DNA from: an uncultured Clostridium sp. | GTDB taxonomy: Bacteria; Bacillota; Clostridia; UBA1212; UBA1255 | NCBI GenBank assembly: GCA_900555605.1 | Contig: USLW01000170.1 | Span: forward strand, 1-5,358 | DNA: 5,358 nucleotides | Direction of reading: 5' to 3' | The notes under the pieces: model-generated | Told to the model about the DNA's origin: nothing | The model's input: the letters and a program-made list of their open reading frames with translations, nothing else | The model's database searches: none | Made by a program: the position numbers and the translations under genes | In this document: positions 1-5,358 of the stretch, piece by piece | How the letters are laid out: the number at the start of each line of letters is the position of its first letter | Numbering within the stretch: position 1 is the stretch's first letter

Positions 1-609
1 GGCAGTAGGTTTGCCGCCGGCGGAGTCGTTGTCATAAGTGGTGCGCAAGGAGATCACCGCTGCCAGGTAGCGGTACTTATCGTAGGTGCTAAAGGTCTTT
101 GGAATCGCGCTGACGATCAAATTGCATTCTTCTTCAAAGATCTGTATTTCCTCTTTTATCTGCTTGGTATTCGCTTCGGCGCCTGTTGCGTCGTAGGGCA
201 AAAAGGAGCAGGCCCGCAGAGCCGTGGTGCGGTCGCCCTCTACGACTTCTTCTATATCAAAATAATTCTCATATTCCGGGTGATCCCGGAGCGTCAGTCC
301 TCCCGCCGCACCACTGGGGTATCCTTTTTCATCATAGATCCAGACACGCATTTTTCTGTAAATCGCCTGCTTGACGCTGTATTCAAACAGCTCCCAGTTT
401 TCCTCATTCTGCAGATATTCCTGAAAATCCACATTGGTCACAATCCCGCCGTAGCCCTTTTTCTGCAGGTCGTCCAGCCTGGCGTCAATGACCCTTTTTT
501 TATCCGCAAATGTAAAAGCAGCGGCATCCTGAAATAAAAAGTCGTGCAGAATCCGCAGGGGACGGTAACGATTGCCCGGCATTTTCAAGGTTTCCTGTTT
601 CACGCGCAT
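1..609 (-). CDS. Glycoside hydrolase-like protein, GH106-related TIM-barrel type (N-terminal 203 residues, cut by window edge)
   Basis: The minus-strand frame is open from ATG at 609 down to base 1 with no stop, giving 203 residues; the C-terminal part lies outside the window. Residues 17-110 look like the first strands of a TIM-barrel glycoside hydrolase: an RPLRILHDF strand, then GYGGIVTN (52-59), then VWIYDEKGYPSGAAGG (89-104). The YDE-x-x-(W/Y)PSG-x-AGG signature is known from GH106 (alpha-L-rhamnosidase) and related large bacterial glycosidases; the sugar specificity here is not determinable. There is no signal peptide, so a cytoplasmic enzyme acting on imported oligosaccharides or glycosides is likely. 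The start at 609 is chosen because AGGAG lies 4 bases upstream; Met10 is a weaker alternative. It begins 7 bases after the stop of the membrane-protein gene, so the two are almost certainly co-transcribed. Coding status is very sure, the family assignment moderate. Confidence 0.8.
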   Translation of the reverse strand, partial: MRVKQETLKMPGNRYRPLRILHDFLFQDAAAFTFADKKRVIDARLDDLQKKGYGGIVTNVDFQEYLQNEENWELFEYSVKQAIYRKMRVWIYDEKGYPSGAAGGLTLRDHPEYENYFDIEEVVEGDRTTALRACSFLPYDATGAEANTKQIKEEIQIFEEECNLIVSAIPKTFSTYDKYRYLAAVISLRTTYDNDSAGGKPTA

Positions 610-611
610 TT

Positions 612-619
612 CACTCCTA
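612..619 (-). promoter_or_regulatory. Ribosome binding site of the glycoside hydrolase gene, overlapping the upstream stop codon
   Basis: Read on the minus strand, the end of the membrane-protein gene is AGA TAG followed by GAGTGAA and then ATG. The AGGAG motif is therefore built partly from the stop codon TAG (619-617). This arrangement places terminating ribosomes directly on the next initiation site and suggests translational coupling of the two genes. Confidence 0.7.
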
Positions 620-2662
620 TCTTACGTCAAAGATCACGACCTGATCCTGCTCATAGACCACGTTGTAATGTTCACGGAAATAATCATCAATGATATTTTT
701 ATAGGAATTCCGTTCAGCTGCGGAAATCAGCACATAATCAAATCCGTATTCTTTCCGATATTGCTCAAATGCTGCGGAATCCGTATAAATCTGCTTCAGC
801 ATAGCTTCTCTGCCTGTATAATCCACATCGTGGGAATATAAAAAGGTCCCGGCGCCCACAAAGATATTCCGCCCCGTCAGCGTCGATACCATATTATTAT
901 GATTATTATGCGTAACAAATAACGCATCCGGCTCCGTATTTTCCCTGATAAATTCGCTGCATGCCACCAACTCTTTACTGTAAAGCGTATAGGAGTACGG
1001 CCGGAATCCGGAAATCATCTCTCTGGCCATGGTAAACACCGCCGCGTTTGTACAGAGAACAACCACAATCCCGGCCAGCACCGCGCGGCCTCTGATCCCC
1101 TTCAGCTTCGCATAACAATCTACCATAAAATCCGCCGTCAGAATGCAGGCAAACGCGTACCACATCAGATACAGTTTATTATTGTCATAAGAATGGGTCT
1201 GAAACACAATAAATTCTGCCACAAGGAAAATAAACAGTCCGCTGGAGAAAAAGATTTTCAGCCGTTTGGAGGCACTTAAAAAGGCCGGCACCAGCAGGAT
1301 AAATACCATACCTACATTTTTTACCCAGAACCAGAGCCAGTTATCGCTTTCATTGTACGCATTAAAGGCGGCGCGGATAAAGCGCTCTCCGCCCACTGCG
1401 CTGAAAATCCACAGAAAAAACTGCGGAAGCGCCAGCAGCACCGCGGGAATCCCGAATTTCAGCCAAGAAAACAGAATTTTTTTTGAGCACCGATCGCGCC
1501 AGCAGCTGTACACCAGCCAGCAGACGGCTGCCAGACCTAACGTAAAATACGAATAGGTCTGAATCATGGGGATCAATCCGCCCATCACTCCCGCTGGCAA
1601 AAACAGATGCCCATGGCCCTCAAATACGGCCAAATATAATAAATACAGCACAAGAAACAGAATCATCCAGCCAAAGAGGGTCGCCCGCTGCGGCAGCATC
1701 ATATCCACCACCGTATTGGTCCAGCGCACATTTGTCATGCGGTCCCCCTGATTGACATAGTTTGTCGGCGTCTCATAATATGCGGTAAAAATCCTGCTGA
1801 AATTTTCCGGATTGTTTTTGAGATTGTCCAGAAAATAGATTAAGCCGAAGCCGCCGTTCATAAAAAACAGAGTAAACGCCATGGCCGCCTTGGTGTGCTT
1901 TTTCAGCACCCGCTCCGCCAGAAACCAGAAACCGGAAAAAACCAGCGCAAACCCTGCCAGCATCGGTAAAATATATGCGAGCCGCAGGCCGGAACCGAAT
2001 AAATACAGAGAAGAGGAAACAGAATCGCAAAGAAAATAATAATCCAGCTTTGCACCGGGGAAAATGCTGTATTCCGGCGGAAACGTCCCCTGCTCCGCAA
2101 TGCTTGTCATAATTCCCATATGAAAATTCATATCCCCGTACGTACACTGACCGGTCCAGTAGGCGCCGTCATATTCGTAAATTGTATGGTTCAGCAGGCA
2201 GATCAGCGCAAACAGCATAAACGGAATCAACAGCATCAGCAGCGTTTTTTCCCCTTTGTTGAGGGGAGCACGCCAGGTCCCCATAATGCGCCGGAGCACA
2301 GCGGCGCGTTTTGTTGTATGCGCTGCAAGCGGAACGCCGTTTTGATCCGCCAATGGAAGCGAAAGCTGCTGTTCCTGCGCTGCCTGCGCCCGCTCCCGTT
2401 CTTCCTCCAGCCGGGCGTGGCGTTTCGCGGTCAGAACATAAATCAGCACGCAAAGTCCGATACTCAGAAGCAATCCCAGCAGATGAGATAAAATCGTAAA
2501 CCCAAACAAAAAAGAAAACGGAATATTCGACCACATCAGTGCGACAATGCCGAACACCCCGCCCGCCCAGGCACGCGTCATGGCCCGCTTCTCCGGCAAA
2601 AGCAGATTCGCCATCACAATGCCCATGGCGAGGTAAACAACAAACAGCAAAACTCCCAGCAT
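617..2662 (-). CDS. Polytopic membrane protein, GT-C glycosyltransferase-like (681 residues)
   Basis: A complete 681-residue protein with roughly 13-14 hydrophobic segments, for example at about 2-22, 33-54, 56-78, 139-158, 226-248, 258-277, 329-347, 403-420, 446-463, 470-488, 497-515 and 526-544. A charged, probably coiled loop (79-136, rich in Arg, Glu and Gln) separates the first helices from the core. The segment at about 164-220 holds GDMNFH (176-181) followed by an aromatic stretch with DYYFLCD (207-213). An acidic residue plus His in an early extracytoplasmic loop is the layout of GT-C enzymes, which move sugars from polyprenyl-phosphate donors. A soluble C-terminal domain (about 555-681) carries THNNHNN (584-590), a TGRN motif (597-600) and a GFDYVLIS strand (640-647). 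I do not recognise an exact family; another large membrane protein of the DUF2298 or YfhO style is possible. The start is supported by AGGAG 8 bases upstream. Acceptor and donor are unknown. Confidence 0.85.
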   Translation of the reverse strand: MLGVLLFVVYLAMGIVMANLLLPEKRAMTRAWAGGVFGIVALMWSNIPFSFLFGFTILSHLLGLLLSIGLCVLIYVLTAKRHARLEEERERAQAAQEQQLSLPLADQNGVPLAAHTTKRAAVLRRIMGTWRAPLNKGEKTLLMLLIPFMLFALICLLNHTIYEYDGAYWTGQCTYGDMNFHMGIMTSIAEQGTFPPEYSIFPGAKLDYYFLCDSVSSSLYLFGSGLRLAYILPMLAGFALVFSGFWFLAERVLKKHTKAAMAFTLFFMNGGFGLIYFLDNLKNNPENFSRIFTAYYETPTNYVNQGDRMTNVRWTNTVVDMMLPQRATLFGWMILFLVLYLLYLAVFEGHGHLFLPAGVMGGLIPMIQTYSYFTLGLAAVCWLVYSCWRDRCSKKILFSWLKFGIPAVLLALPQFFLWIFSAVGGERFIRAAFNAYNESDNWLWFWVKNVGMVFILLVPAFLSASKRLKIFFSSGLFIFLVAEFIVFQTHSYDNNKLYLMWYAFACILTADFMVDCYAKLKGIRGRAVLAGIVVVLCTNAAVFTMAREMISGFRPYSYTLYSKELVACSEFIRENTEPDALFVTHNNHNNMVSTLTGRNIFVGAGTFLYSHDVDYTGREAMLKQIYTDSAAFEQYRKEYGFDYVLISAAERNSYKNIIDDYFREHYNVVYEQDQVVIFDVR

Positions 2663-2670
2663 ATGCAGAT

Positions 2671-2675
2671 CTCCT
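2671..2675 (-). promoter_or_regulatory. Ribosome binding site of the membrane-protein gene
   Basis: On the minus strand AGGAG is followed by an 8-base spacer (ATCTGCAT) and then ATG at 2662. This is a near-ideal Gram-positive Shine-Dalgarno arrangement and fixes the start codon. Confidence 0.8.
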
Positions 2676-2706
2676 ATATGTTAGCATTTTATGGACATAC
2701 ACCGGT

Positions 2707-2735
2707 ACTATATCATTTCATCAGAAGAAATTCAA
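2707..2735 (-). promoter_or_regulatory. Predicted sigma-A promoter of the membrane-protein / glycoside-hydrolase operon
   Basis: Minus strand: TTGAAT (2735-2730) as -35, a 17-base spacer, and TATAGT (2712-2707) as -10. The -10 is preceded by TG plus one base (TGATATAGT), an extended -10 element. Transcription would start near 2700 and give a leader of about 38 bases containing the AGGAG site. A second, perfect TATAAT on the same strand (2819-2814) has only a poor -35 and may be a minor start. No operator could be identified. Confidence 0.6.
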
Positions 2736-2769
2736 ATAGTTTCTATCCAAGCGGCACGGATTACAGATA

Positions 2770-2798
2770 TTGACTTATCCGGCCTTCTGCTATATTTT
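2770..2798 (+). promoter_or_regulatory. Predicted promoter of the 281-residue membrane-protein gene
   Basis: TTGACT (2770-2775) matches the -35 consensus at five of six positions. A 17-base spacing leads to TATTTT (2793-2798); TATATT at 2791 with 15 bases is an alternative. Transcription would start near 2805, about 50 bases before the chosen start codon. The divergent operon's promoter is about 35 bases away, so the two units could be controlled from a shared region. Confidence 0.5.
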
Positions 2799-2842
2799 AT
2801 TAATAGTCGATCTATTATAGGATTTATGTGCTTTGTGCAAAA

Positions 2843-2848
2843 AGGGGG
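2843..2848 (+). promoter_or_regulatory. Ribosome binding site that decides the start of the 281-residue protein
   Basis: AGGGGG lies 7 bases before ATG 2856. The earlier in-frame ATG at 2691 has no purine-rich site upstream, so the shorter protein is preferred. Confidence 0.65.
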
Positions 2849-2855
2849 AATTCGT

Positions 2856-3701
2856 ATGCAGGAAAAAACGCAAATAATATTACATGAAGAGAAGAAGAAA
2901 AAAAGGCTGGCCGTTTACCATTCATTATGCCTTATATGCTGGATTATCGGCCCTCTTTTATTCTTCTACTACATAGAAGCAATCAAGTCATATACATACG
3001 GCGATTCTCTACTATACGACTCCGATTTTGTTCTGCTTTGTCTCAGCCTTTTCCTGATTATTGCCGGCATAATATTTTTTATTCTTTATAGAAACGTAAA
3101 GAAGATCAAAACATATGAAGAGATTGAGCGGAATGAAATATGCAGGCAGCAGGAAACTGTCAGGCAGCAGCAGGAGGCTTTACTGTTTGAGCATGAACAA
3201 AATCTGATAAAAAGCTATGCAAAGAAAAAGGAGCTGGCCGGCGTCAAGGAGGACTACCGCATTTTAGATCTTTTCAGGAATCCCTTTTTTATATGGAGAT
3301 GTGATGATTCTCTCTGCCTTTTTCCCGGACGTTTTGATATGAAGGATCAATTTGTAAGTTACATAAAAATAAATGATATTCTGTACTTTACCGTTGAAGG
3401 GCAAGTCTGGGTTGAAAATCAAGTATACGGTGGCGGCGGCGGTGGCTCAAATATCGGCGGCGCAATCGTAGGCGGATTGATCGCGGGTGCGCCCGGAGCA
3501 ATTATCGGCAGCCGAAATAAAATAAATGATATCTATTCACAGTCAATCAAGCATGATGAAAGGAAAACCATTCTGCAGTTAAAAGAAGGCCGATTTTATT
3601 TTACCTTGGATTCATATGAAATTCTGAATTTTATTATACCTGATAAAAATTTGAACTATATAAACAGTACAGCGGCACAGTCATTAACGCCTCAAAAATA
3701 G
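2856..3701 (+). CDS. Membrane-anchored protein of unknown function with glycine-zipper insert (281 residues)
   Basis: I do not recognise a named family. Two hydrophobic helices (about 20-43 and 57-79) anchor the protein, leaving N-terminal Lys/Glu-rich residues 1-18 and the C-terminal part probably in the cytoplasm. Residues 83-128 are charged and Gln/Glu-rich and likely form a helix or coiled coil. Residues 144-270 look like a small beta-rich domain, possibly PH-like: strands around LCLFPGRF (153-160), DILYFTVEG (174-182), HDERKTILQL (233-242) and GRFYFTLDSYEILNFIIP (245-262). A glycine-zipper segment (192-218) interrupts it: six Gly in a row, then GGAIVGG and GAPGAIIG. An in-frame ATG exists at 2691, but it has no ribosome binding site and precedes the predicted promoter; ATG 2856 has AGGGGG 7 bases upstream. 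G+C is clearly lower than in the neighbours (21 of 60 bases at 3541-3600 versus 37 of 60 at 4441-4500), which could mean acquisition by transfer. Confidence 0.8.
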   Translation: MQEKTQIILHEEKKKKRLAVYHSLCLICWIIGPLLFFYYIEAIKSYTYGDSLLYDSDFVLLCLSLFLIIAGIIFFILYRNVKKIKTYEEIERNEICRQQETVRQQQEALLFEHEQNLIKSYAKKKELAGVKEDYRILDLFRNPFFIWRCDDSLCLFPGRFDMKDQFVSYIKINDILYFTVEGQVWVENQVYGGGGGGSNIGGAIVGGLIAGAPGAIIGSRNKINDIYSQSIKHDERKTILQLKEGRFYFTLDSYEILNFIIPDKNLNYINSTAAQSLTPQK

Positions 3702-3725
3702 ATCTCTGCTGACCCGCAGGTTCTC

Positions 3726-3753
3726 TCCGGCTCTCTGCTGCCCGGACTTTTGG
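3726..3753 (+). terminator. Possible weak terminator after the 281-residue gene
   Basis: TCCGG (3726-3730) and CCGGA (3742-3746) can pair around an 11-base loop and are followed by CTTTTGG. The stem is only 5 bp and the T-run is short, so termination would be partial at best. Read-through into the reductase gene is possible. Confidence 0.2.
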
Positions 3754-3769
3754 ATCATATTTAAATGAT
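3754..3769 (+). promoter_or_regulatory. Small AT-rich inverted repeat upstream of the reductase gene
   Basis: ATCAT (3754-3758) and ATGAT (3765-3769) form an inverted repeat around ATTTAA, 18 bases before the start codon. It could be an operator or part of a -10 region (TATTTAAAT), but no convincing -35 element was seen. It is weakly supported. Confidence 0.2.
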
Positions 3770-3787
3770 AGTTGGAGTGATAAGCGC

Positions 3788-4609
3788 ATGATAGAAACCG
3801 TATTGATTACAGGCGCCTCCCGCGGAATCGGCCGGGAAACGGCGCGGCTGTTTGCCCGAAAGGGGTATCGGGTGGTTATAAATTACCGGCATTCCGAGGC
3901 AGCGGCGGCAGCGTTGGAAGCAGAGCTGAATCAGATTCCGTACCCTACCGGTCAGCAAAGCAATTCAGAAGTCTGCAGGCCGCATATACAAAACGGCGGC
4001 CCGCAGGTGCATAACGGCCGCAGGCCCCGGATGGCAATGGCATATCAAGCGGATGTGGGCAGCCCGCAGGAAGTGGCAGCCATGTTTTCCGCCGTCCAAA
4101 AAGCCTTCGGAGGCGTGGATATTTTGGTGAATAATGCCGGAATCGCCCAGCAGAAGCTGTTTCAGGATATCACGGAGGCAGATTGGGATGAAATGTTCCG
4201 AATCCATGTGAAAGGGATGTTTCATTGCTGCCAGGCTGCCGTCCCGCAGATGATCCGCAGGAAAAAGGGTGCGATTATCAATCTTTCTTCCATCTGGGGC
4301 ATTTGCGGCGCCAGCTGCGAGGTACATTATGCCGCGGCAAAGGGCGCGGTGATTGCCTATACAAAAGCGTTGGCCAAAGAATTGGGTCCTTCCGGGATCA
4401 CGGTAAACTGCGTCGCCCCCGGGATAATCGACACGGAGATGAACCGCGCCCTCAGTCCGGAAATTTTACACGAATTAGCCGCGGAAACACCGGCCGGCCG
4501 GCTCGGTACCCCGGAAGAAATTGCGCAGGTGATTTATTTTTTGGCTTCACGGGAAGCCTCCTTTTTGACAGGGCAGGTAATCAGCCCCAACGGCGGATTT
4601 CTCTGCTGA
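3788..4609 (+). CDS. Short-chain dehydrogenase/reductase, FabG/YmfI type, with an unusual insert (273 residues)
   Basis: A classical SDR, an NAD(P)H-dependent carbonyl reductase with a Rossmann fold, probably cytoplasmic. Visible motifs are the cofactor loop TGASRGIG (8-15), NNAG (115-118), catalytic Ser168, YAAAK with Tyr181 and Lys185, the PG motif (211-212), and the C-terminal SPNGGF. Known relatives are 3-oxoacyl-ACP reductase FabG and YmfI, the 5-aminopentanone reductase that modifies elongation factor P; the IWGICGASCEVHYAAAK stretch resembles clostridial YmfI-like proteins. The nearest role is thus a ketone reductase, with the substrate open. The usual length is about 245 residues. The excess lies in residues 50-81 between the second and third strands, an apparent insert rich in Gly, Pro, Asn and Arg. 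His140 stands where the catalytic Asn normally is. Arg12 and Tyr33-Arg34 after the second strand are compatible with NADPH. The start has GGAG 10 bases upstream. An aldehyde dehydrogenase gene follows. Confidence 0.92.
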   Translation: MIETVLITGASRGIGRETARLFARKGYRVVINYRHSEAAAAALEAELNQIPYPTGQQSNSEVCRPHIQNGGPQVHNGRRPRMAMAYQADVGSPQEVAAMFSAVQKAFGGVDILVNNAGIAQQKLFQDITEADWDEMFRIHVKGMFHCCQAAVPQMIRRKKGAIINLSSIWGICGASCEVHYAAAKGAVIAYTKALAKELGPSGITVNCVAPGIIDTEMNRALSPEILHELAAETPAGRLGTPEEIAQVIYFLASREASFLTGQVISPNGGFLC

Positions 4610-4620
4610 TCCGTAGATCC

Positions 4621-4643
4621 CGGAACCCGTTATTTTCCGTTTT
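4621..4643 (+). terminator. Possible weak terminator between reductase and aldehyde dehydrogenase genes
   Basis: CGGAA (4621-4625) and TTCCG (4635-4639) can form a 5-bp stem with a 9-base loop, directly followed by TTTT. It sits 11 bases past the reductase stop, the right place for a terminator. The stem is short and only half G/C-strong, so confidence is low. Confidence 0.25.
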
Positions 4644-4681
4644 ACAGCGGCAAAGCAGCGGATGCAGCCCGGCAAGGCGAA

Positions 4682-4711
4682 GCAGACAGCCGACTGCGGA
4701 GGGCAGACAGC
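4682..4711 (+). repeat. Short direct repeat GCAGACAGC in the leader of the aldehyde dehydrogenase gene
   Basis: GCAGACAGC occurs at 4682-4690 and 4703-4711, with starts 21 bases apart, about two helical turns. The surrounding 133-base gap (4610-4742) is otherwise G/C-rich and repetitive in GCAG and GGCAA, with no recognisable promoter. It may be a regulator binding site or simply a remnant of slippage. Confidence 0.35.
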
Positions 4712-4725
4712 GGGAAAATACATTG

Positions 4726-4731
4726 AAGGAG
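4726..4731 (+). promoter_or_regulatory. Ribosome binding site of the aldehyde dehydrogenase gene, with long spacing
   Basis: AAGGAG is a perfect core but lies 11 bases before ATG 4743. An ATG at 4733 sits too close to the site and is in a different frame; family similarity fixes 4743 as the real start. Confidence 0.6.
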
Positions 4732-4742
4732 TATGATTTTAT

Positions 4743-5358
4743 ATGGCGCAGAAAGAAAGTGCTTCCATCAAATCAAATACCGGAATTTTTGATATCGGGA
4801 ACCTTACGGCGCAGCAGCGCGCCTTTTTTGAAACAGGCAAAACATTGCCGGCGGCATTTCGAATCGAGGCCCTTTCAAAGCTGCGCGCCAGCGTGATTCG
4901 TCATGAAAAGGAGCTCTGCACCGCGCTTCAGCGGGATCTGAACAAAGCGCCCCAGGAAGCGTATATGACGGAAATCGGTATGGTTTGCGAAGAAATTACC
5001 TATCTGATCAAGCATTTAAAAAAATGGATGCGCCCCCAAAAGGTCCGTACCCCCATGGCCCAGTTCAAATCCAAAAGCTATCTTTTCAGGGAGCCTTACG
5101 GTGTGACGCTGATCATGTCGCCGTGGAATTATCCCCTGCAGCTCTGCCTGATCCCCCTGGCCGGCGCCATGGCAGGCGGAAATTGCGCGGTGGTCAAGCC
5201 CTCTGCTTATGCCCCCTGCACTGCGCGTGTGATCAATGCGATTCTGCGGGAATGCTTTTCAGGTCATTACGTTTCTGCGGTACTTGGCGGCAGAGAAGAA
5301 AACAACGCGCTATTAAAGCAAAAATTTGACTATATTTTCTTCACCGGCAGGGAAAACG
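4743..5358 (+). CDS. Aldehyde dehydrogenase, class 3 (ALDH3/YwdH-like), N-terminal 205 residues, cut by window edge
   Basis: Oxidises aldehydes to carboxylic acids with NAD(P). The frame is open from ATG 4743 to the end of the window. Visible family features in order: an N-terminal helical region with ALSKLRASVIRHEKELCTALQRDL split over residues 43-66; the helix leading to KKWMRPQKVRTP (93-104), typical of class 3; EPYGVTLIMSPWNYP (117-131), in which Asn129 is the oxyanion-hole residue; GNCAVVKPSA (146-155), the cofactor-binding lysine motif; and FDYIFFTG (195-202). The catalytic Glu and Cys lie downstream of the window. Class 3 enzymes are about 450-460 residues, so less than half is present. 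Two positions differ from the usual consensus: KPSA instead of KPSE, and TGR instead of TGS. No signal peptide; likely cytoplasmic. It follows the SDR gene on the same strand with a 133-base gap. Confidence 0.9.
   Translation, partial: MAQKESASIKSNTGIFDIGNLTAQQRAFFETGKTLPAAFRIEALSKLRASVIRHEKELCTALQRDLNKAPQEAYMTEIGMVCEEITYLIKHLKKWMRPQKVRTPMAQFKSKSYLFREPYGVTLIMSPWNYPLQLCLIPLAGAMAGGNCAVVKPSAYAPCTARVINAILRECFSGHYVSAVLGGREENNALLKQKFDYIFFTGREN

Noticed and set aside
2169..2702. Minus-strand open frame of 177 codons over the N-terminal part of the membrane-protein gene.
   Set aside because: It overlaps a well-supported gene in another frame and encodes a low-complexity Ala/Gly/Arg-rich product with no recognisable domain.
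2691..2855. Upstream in-frame extension of the 281-residue protein by 55 residues.
   Set aside because: No ribosome binding site precedes ATG 2691, the stretch overlaps the divergent promoter and the predicted plus-strand promoter, and its translation has no domain-like character.
3703..4616. TCTCTGCTGA-CCG-AG sequence occurs both just after the 281-residue gene (3703-3719) and across the SDR stop codon (4600-4616), hinting at gene duplication or an insertion footprint.
   Set aside because: Only 15 of 17 bases match with no extension on either side; short matches of this quality are expected by chance in several kilobases, and no matching terminal repeats were found.
4736..4742. Possible overlap initiation at ATG 4733 for a short leader peptide before the aldehyde dehydrogenase.
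   Set aside because: The ATG is only one base after AAGGAG, too close for normal initiation, and its frame simply continues as a shadow inside the dehydrogenase gene.
4225..4896. Long open frame of 223 codons overlapping the SDR, the gap and the aldehyde dehydrogenase start.
   Set aside because: It is a +1 shadow of two clear genes, Arg-rich in the manner of an out-of-frame G/C-rich read, with no start signal.

Overview
The window looks like chromosomal DNA from a Gram-positive anaerobe of the Clostridia, probably a Lachnospiraceae- or Ruminococcaceae-type gut bacterium. The grounds are strong AGGAG-type ribosome binding sites, mixed G+C, and a short-chain dehydrogenase and class-3 aldehyde dehydrogenase that read like clostridial family members. 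This is inference from style; no taxonomic marker gene is present.

Left half (1-2735, minus strand): a two-gene operon is read right to left from a good predicted promoter at 2707-2735. The first gene (617-2662) encodes a 681-residue polytopic membrane protein that resembles GT-C-type glycosyltransferases. Seven bases after its stop, the second gene begins. It is a glycoside-hydrolase-like protein with a YDE-G-PSG-AGG signature, and the window cuts it off at position 1. The pair suggests a glycan or glycoconjugate locus, but the substrate cannot be read from the sequence.

Middle (2770-3701, plus strand): a divergently transcribed, visibly AT-richer gene encodes a 281-residue protein of unknown function. 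It has two membrane helices, a charged helical linker, and a C-terminal domain interrupted by a glycine-zipper segment. It has its own candidate promoter and ribosome binding site.

Right half (3788-5358, plus strand): a classical short-chain dehydrogenase/reductase of the FabG/YmfI type is followed after 133 bases by the N-terminal 205 codons of a class-3 aldehyde dehydrogenase, which runs off the window. The reductase carries an unusual insert of about 30 residues and a His where the classical catalytic Asn is expected. The aldehyde dehydrogenase departs from consensus at two cofactor-contact motifs. Same orientation and proximity suggest related carbonyl/alcohol metabolism, but the two may not share a transcript.

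There are no RNA genes, insertion sequences, CRISPR arrays or phage genes that I can support. No stretch over 300 bases lacks a gene. I found no convincing evidence of a new multi-gene system; the most interesting items are the odd residues and insert in the two oxidoreductases and the unknown membrane protein.
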